Position numbers and translations under genes: made by a program. From the NCBI GenBank assembly GCA_020216745.1, contig JAIWNQ010000238.1, positions 1-10,000 of the forward strand: a DNA stretch of 10,000 nucleotides. Direction: 5' to 3'. Positions 7,970-10,000 of this stretch are shown piece by piece. Position 1 is the stretch's first letter, and each line of letters starts with the position of its first letter. Source of the DNA: Candidatus Hydrogenedens sp. (GTDB lineage: Bacteria > Hydrogenedentota > Hydrogenedentia > Hydrogenedentales > Hydrogenedentaceae). The notes under the pieces were generated by a model, which was given only the letters and a program-made list of their open reading frames with translations, had not been told where the DNA came from and did no database searches.

Positions 7970-8293
7970 ATGTCCCAAGTAGCAGAATTTTTCAATCAAC
8001 TCACATCAAAAGTAGACCCCGCTAAAATTAAGGGTATGAATGTAACCTATCAATTCGTGATTACAGGCGAAGGTGGTGGAGAATGGGCAGTTGCAGTTAG
8101 TAACGAGCAACTGACCGTTACTGAAGGTAAAGCAGAAAAAGCCAATATCACTTTGACCATTTCTGCATCCGATTTCCTTGACTTAGTCGCTGGAAAACTC
8201 AATGGACAAACAGCATTCTTGACAGGAAAACTAAAGATTCAAGGTGATATGACACTCGCTCTAAAATTACAATCCGTTTTTAATCTCGGCTAA
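7970..8293 (+). CDS. Stand-alone SCP2 sterol/lipid-carrier domain protein
   Basis: This 107-residue cytoplasmic protein consists of a single SCP2 (sterol carrier protein 2) domain, a fold with a hydrophobic tunnel that binds fatty acids, fatty acyl-CoA or sterols. The C-terminal half has the family pattern: DFLDLVAGKLNGQTAFLTG (68-86) and GKLKIQGDMTLALKLQ (86-101), with the usual short beta strands before it (VTYQFVITGEG 25-35, EWAVAVSNEQLTVTEG 38-53). Its length is the normal size for bacterial single-domain members. It has no signal peptide or membrane segment. The start is well fixed by GAGGGAGG 7 nt upstream. It appears monocistronic, with a structured leader before it and a strong hairpin after it. 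It is divergent from the Pat-like gene, and both link loosely to acyl-CoA metabolism. Its base composition is visibly less AT-rich than that of the two genes downstream. The ligand is unknown. Confidence 0.92.
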   Translation: MSQVAEFFNQLTSKVDPAKIKGMNVTYQFVITGEGGGEWAVAVSNEQLTVTEGKAEKANITLTISASDFLDLVAGKLNGQTAFLTGKLKIQGDMTLALKLQSVFNLG

Positions 8294-8303
8294 AATTTTT
8301 TAA

Positions 8304-8337
8304 GGCAGGAAATACTTACCGTTAAGTATTTCCTGCC
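8304..8337 (+). terminator. Perfect 15-bp stem hairpin after SCP2, terminator-like but without U-tract
   Basis: GGCAGGAAATACTTA (8304-8318), loop CCGT, then TAAGTATTTCCTGCC (8323-8337): a perfect 15-bp inverted repeat starting 10 nt after the SCP2 stop. No T-run follows it on the plus strand (ACAATGTATG comes next), and on the minus strand it is followed by TTAAAAAATTTT. It could be a U-tract-less terminator, an mRNA 3'-end stabiliser, or a symmetrical protein-binding site. It ends 3 nt before the first ATG (8341) of the next frame. Confidence 0.5.
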
Positions 8338-8355
8338 ACAATGTATGTGTATTTA

Positions 8356-9087
8356 ATGACAAGAAAAAAAAGTAGATTTAATTTTATTTCGTTTTGTTTC
8401 GTTCTTGTTAGTATATACAGTATCGATTGTAAAAAGAACAGCGATATTCTAATCTCAGACCACACGTTTGTTTTTGAAAAGAATCCCATCTACATTCAGT
8501 ACTTAAAACCTAATAACAAAGATAATATAAAAAACATTAATTTTGTAATTTTTGATGAATCTACCACTGATATAGAAAATTATAAATCAGTAATTAACGA
8601 CTTTTTATTCTCAGGATATGAGATTACAATATTGAAATCTGATTGGAAAACAATCCTAAACACTATCTTATCCTCTCCTGATTCTAAAAACAAAGACTAT
8701 ATTCAACTCTGTGAACTCATTAATAATCTCCATGAAAAAAAGAATAAAAATATTGTAATAGCCTGGGATGAATTAGTTAACTTTGCAAGTCTGTTTCAGA
8801 TAAATACAAATTGTGCTGATGGATTAATAATTATCTCACCCTCTCTGAATATTAAGATAGATAAAAATGTCGATAAATTATTTTCAAATCCGATGTTAAT
8901 TATAACAGGAGAATATGACGAAAAATCTTATAATCTATCTTTAAAACTCCAACAACAAAACCGCTCATTATGTGAAATAAGAACATATCCTACTGATGAA
9001 CACGGCTTGGACGTATTACTATATTCTGAACATGCAAAAGAACAAATTAAACTTTGGATAGATACAATCACAAAGACTGTAAACTAA
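8356..9087 (+). CDS. Exported alpha/beta-hydrolase-like protein with a lost nucleophile elbow
   Basis: I do not recognise a named family for this 243-residue protein. The N-terminus is a signal peptide (MTRKKSR, then a hydrophobic core). It runs into IYSIDC, with C25 followed by KK, which resembles a lipoprotein site although Asp before Cys is not canonical. The remainder follows the strand/helix order of a small alpha/beta hydrolase. The acid and histidine positions look kept: GEYD with D188 in strand context PMLIITGEYD, and DEHG with H216. The nucleophile elbow, expected as GxSxG after NIVI, reads AWDEL with D138, so a serine-hydrolase mechanism is lost. It may be a pseudoenzyme or binding protein. 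An ATG at 8341 would add five residues but lies only 3 nt after the hairpin. The start at 8356 gives a better signal peptide. Neither start has a Shine-Dalgarno. The gene is very AT-rich and is followed after 11 bp by the protease-like gene. Confidence 0.72.
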   Translation: MTRKKSRFNFISFCFVLVSIYSIDCKKNSDILISDHTFVFEKNPIYIQYLKPNNKDNIKNINFVIFDESTTDIENYKSVINDFLFSGYEITILKSDWKTILNTILSSPDSKNKDYIQLCELINNLHEKKNKNIVIAWDELVNFASLFQINTNCADGLIIISPSLNIKIDKNVDKLFSNPMLIITGEYDEKSYNLSLKLQQQNRSLCEIRTYPTDEHGLDVLLYSEHAKEQIKLWIDTITKTVN

Positions 9088-9098
9088 CTGTTTAATCG

Positions 9099-10000
9099 AT
9101 GTGTAAAATTAAAAAGTTTATATTTATTATTTTATTATTTATTTCCTTTACCTCCTCACCTTTATTTTCACAATCAGAATTAAAAACCATTACCACAAAC
9201 TTTAATTCCCAGAGAGGAACAATACTCATTCAATCTGAACTACCAACTTCCAATTGTTTCTTTCTATTAGATACAGGTGTGTCTATTCCTGCAATCGATA
9301 ATAACTGCCAAAACAATATAATTAAAGATGAGTATAAAGTAAGTGCAGGTAATCCTTTGATAAAAAATGTAAGTTTAAATAGTGCCTCGTTTCCTGTCTA
9401 TCATGGTGATATTCTTTTGTCTAACCTTTCAAATATATCAAATAAATTGGGAGTATGTTTGTGTGGAATAATACCTATCTATTTCCCTGGATATGAAATT
9501 TATATAGATTTTGGAAATGAAAAAATTACATGGAGATTGATATCCACTGAAAGAAAAAGAGAAAAGGAAAAAGTATTTTATGAGAAGTTATATTTTTCCC
9601 CAGAACAGCCTATTCCTCAAGTCCCTGTGACATTAAACTCTAAAATTTCTCTTTTAGCAAATATCGATTTTGTCCGAAGTGAAAATATAGGTATACCTAT
9701 GAACATAGTCAATGAAAAAAAAATAACTAATGGCAAAAATAAATTTGCCCGTTATAAAGATGGAAAAGTCGTTCAATATTTCAGATTAAAAACACTGAGA
9801 ATAGGCAATCAAAATTTTGAGAATCTTCTGGCTGTTTCCGTTCCAGGAGAAAAAAATGCATGGATAGGGACACATTTCTGGAGGAAATCTGTAATCCATA
9901 TTAGTTATGAGGAGGCAAAACTACACCTTCTAAAAACAGGTAATTATAAAGAAGAAATATGGACAGGTATAGGAATAATACCCGATTACCTGTCAGAACA
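9099..10000 (+). CDS. Exported retropepsin-like aspartyl protease homologue, C-terminus off the right edge
   Basis: I read this frame by hand: 300 open codons from ATG at 9099 to the window edge, no stop. Residues 1-24 are a signal peptide (MCKIKK, hydrophobic 7-18, possible cleavage after LFS). The first lobe (about 25-150) has the retropepsin active-site motif FFLLDTGVS with D58-T59-G60 and ends with YEIYIDFGNEKITW (132-145), a typical closing strand. A second lobe (about 170-280) repeats the plan and closes with GTHFWRKSVIHISYEEAKLHL (257-277 region), but its DTG position reads LLANIDFVRS with D190 and no TG. This architecture matches bacterial exported aspartyl-protease-family proteins, often with a PDZ domain after the second lobe; the residues near the edge (GIGIIPDYLSE) could begin one, which is a guess. 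No Shine-Dalgarno is visible. The gap to the upstream hydrolase-like gene is 11 bp, so co-transcription is likely. Substrates are unknown. Confidence 0.78.
   Translation, partial: MCKIKKFIFIILLFISFTSSPLFSQSELKTITTNFNSQRGTILIQSELPTSNCFFLLDTGVSIPAIDNNCQNNIIKDEYKVSAGNPLIKNVSLNSASFPVYHGDILLSNLSNISNKLGVCLCGIIPIYFPGYEIYIDFGNEKITWRLISTERKREKEKVFYEKLYFSPEQPIPQVPVTLNSKISLLANIDFVRSENIGIPMNIVNEKKITNGKNKFARYKDGKVVQYFRLKTLRIGNQNFENLLAVSVPGEKNAWIGTHFWRKSVIHISYEEAKLHLLKTGNYKEEIWTGIGIIPDYLSE

Overview
The window is AT-rich (roughly one third G+C by eye) and reads as chromosomal DNA of a Gram-negative-type bacterium. Several genes encode proteins with export signals, one is a probable outer-membrane beta-barrel, and the large two-lobed secreted esterase has the motif pattern I associate with planctomycete, verrucomicrobial and related (PVC or Hydrogenedentes-like) genomes. 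That taxonomic guess is an inference from family resemblance only. I see no phage, IS, CRISPR, rRNA or tRNA signature.

Layout. At 1-1236 (minus) is an RtcB-family RNA ligase whose C-terminus lies beyond the left edge. Upstream of it on the same strand, at 1294-1812, is a zinc-ribbon Nudix hydrolase; the two could form a short operon. A 114-bp AT-rich divergent promoter region (1813-1926) separates this pair from a plus-strand pair: a secreted acetyl-xylan-esterase-like protein with two alpha/beta-hydrolase lobes (1927-3963) and, 14 bp later, a signal-peptide-bearing probable outer-membrane barrel (3978-4817).

After a short convergent gap comes a long minus-strand gene (4954-7686). It fuses an NDP-forming acyl-CoA-synthetase-like region to a GNAT domain, the architecture of the protein lysine acetyltransferase Pat. 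Its synthetase part has Asn where the phosphohistidine of active enzymes should be. A 283-bp intergenic region (7687-7969) holds a good sigma-70-type promoter for the Pat-like gene, a degenerate 9-bp tandem repeat, a possible promoter reading the other way, and a structured leader for the next gene, a stand-alone SCP2 sterol/lipid-carrier domain protein (7970-8293).

That gene is followed by a perfect 15-bp-stem hairpin. Beyond it, and visibly more AT-rich, come two adjacent exported proteins: a small alpha/beta-hydrolase-like protein whose nucleophile elbow is lost (8356-9087) and a retropepsin-like aspartyl protease homologue cut by the right edge (9099-10000).

The window combines housekeeping-type genes (RNA repair, nucleotide hydrolysis, CoA-linked acetylation control, lipid carrier) with two exported two-gene modules. 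No clear new defence or mobile system is visible. The most unusual items are the structured SCP2 leader, the tandem repeat, the hairpin without a U-tract, and the degenerate exported hydrolase and protease homologues.
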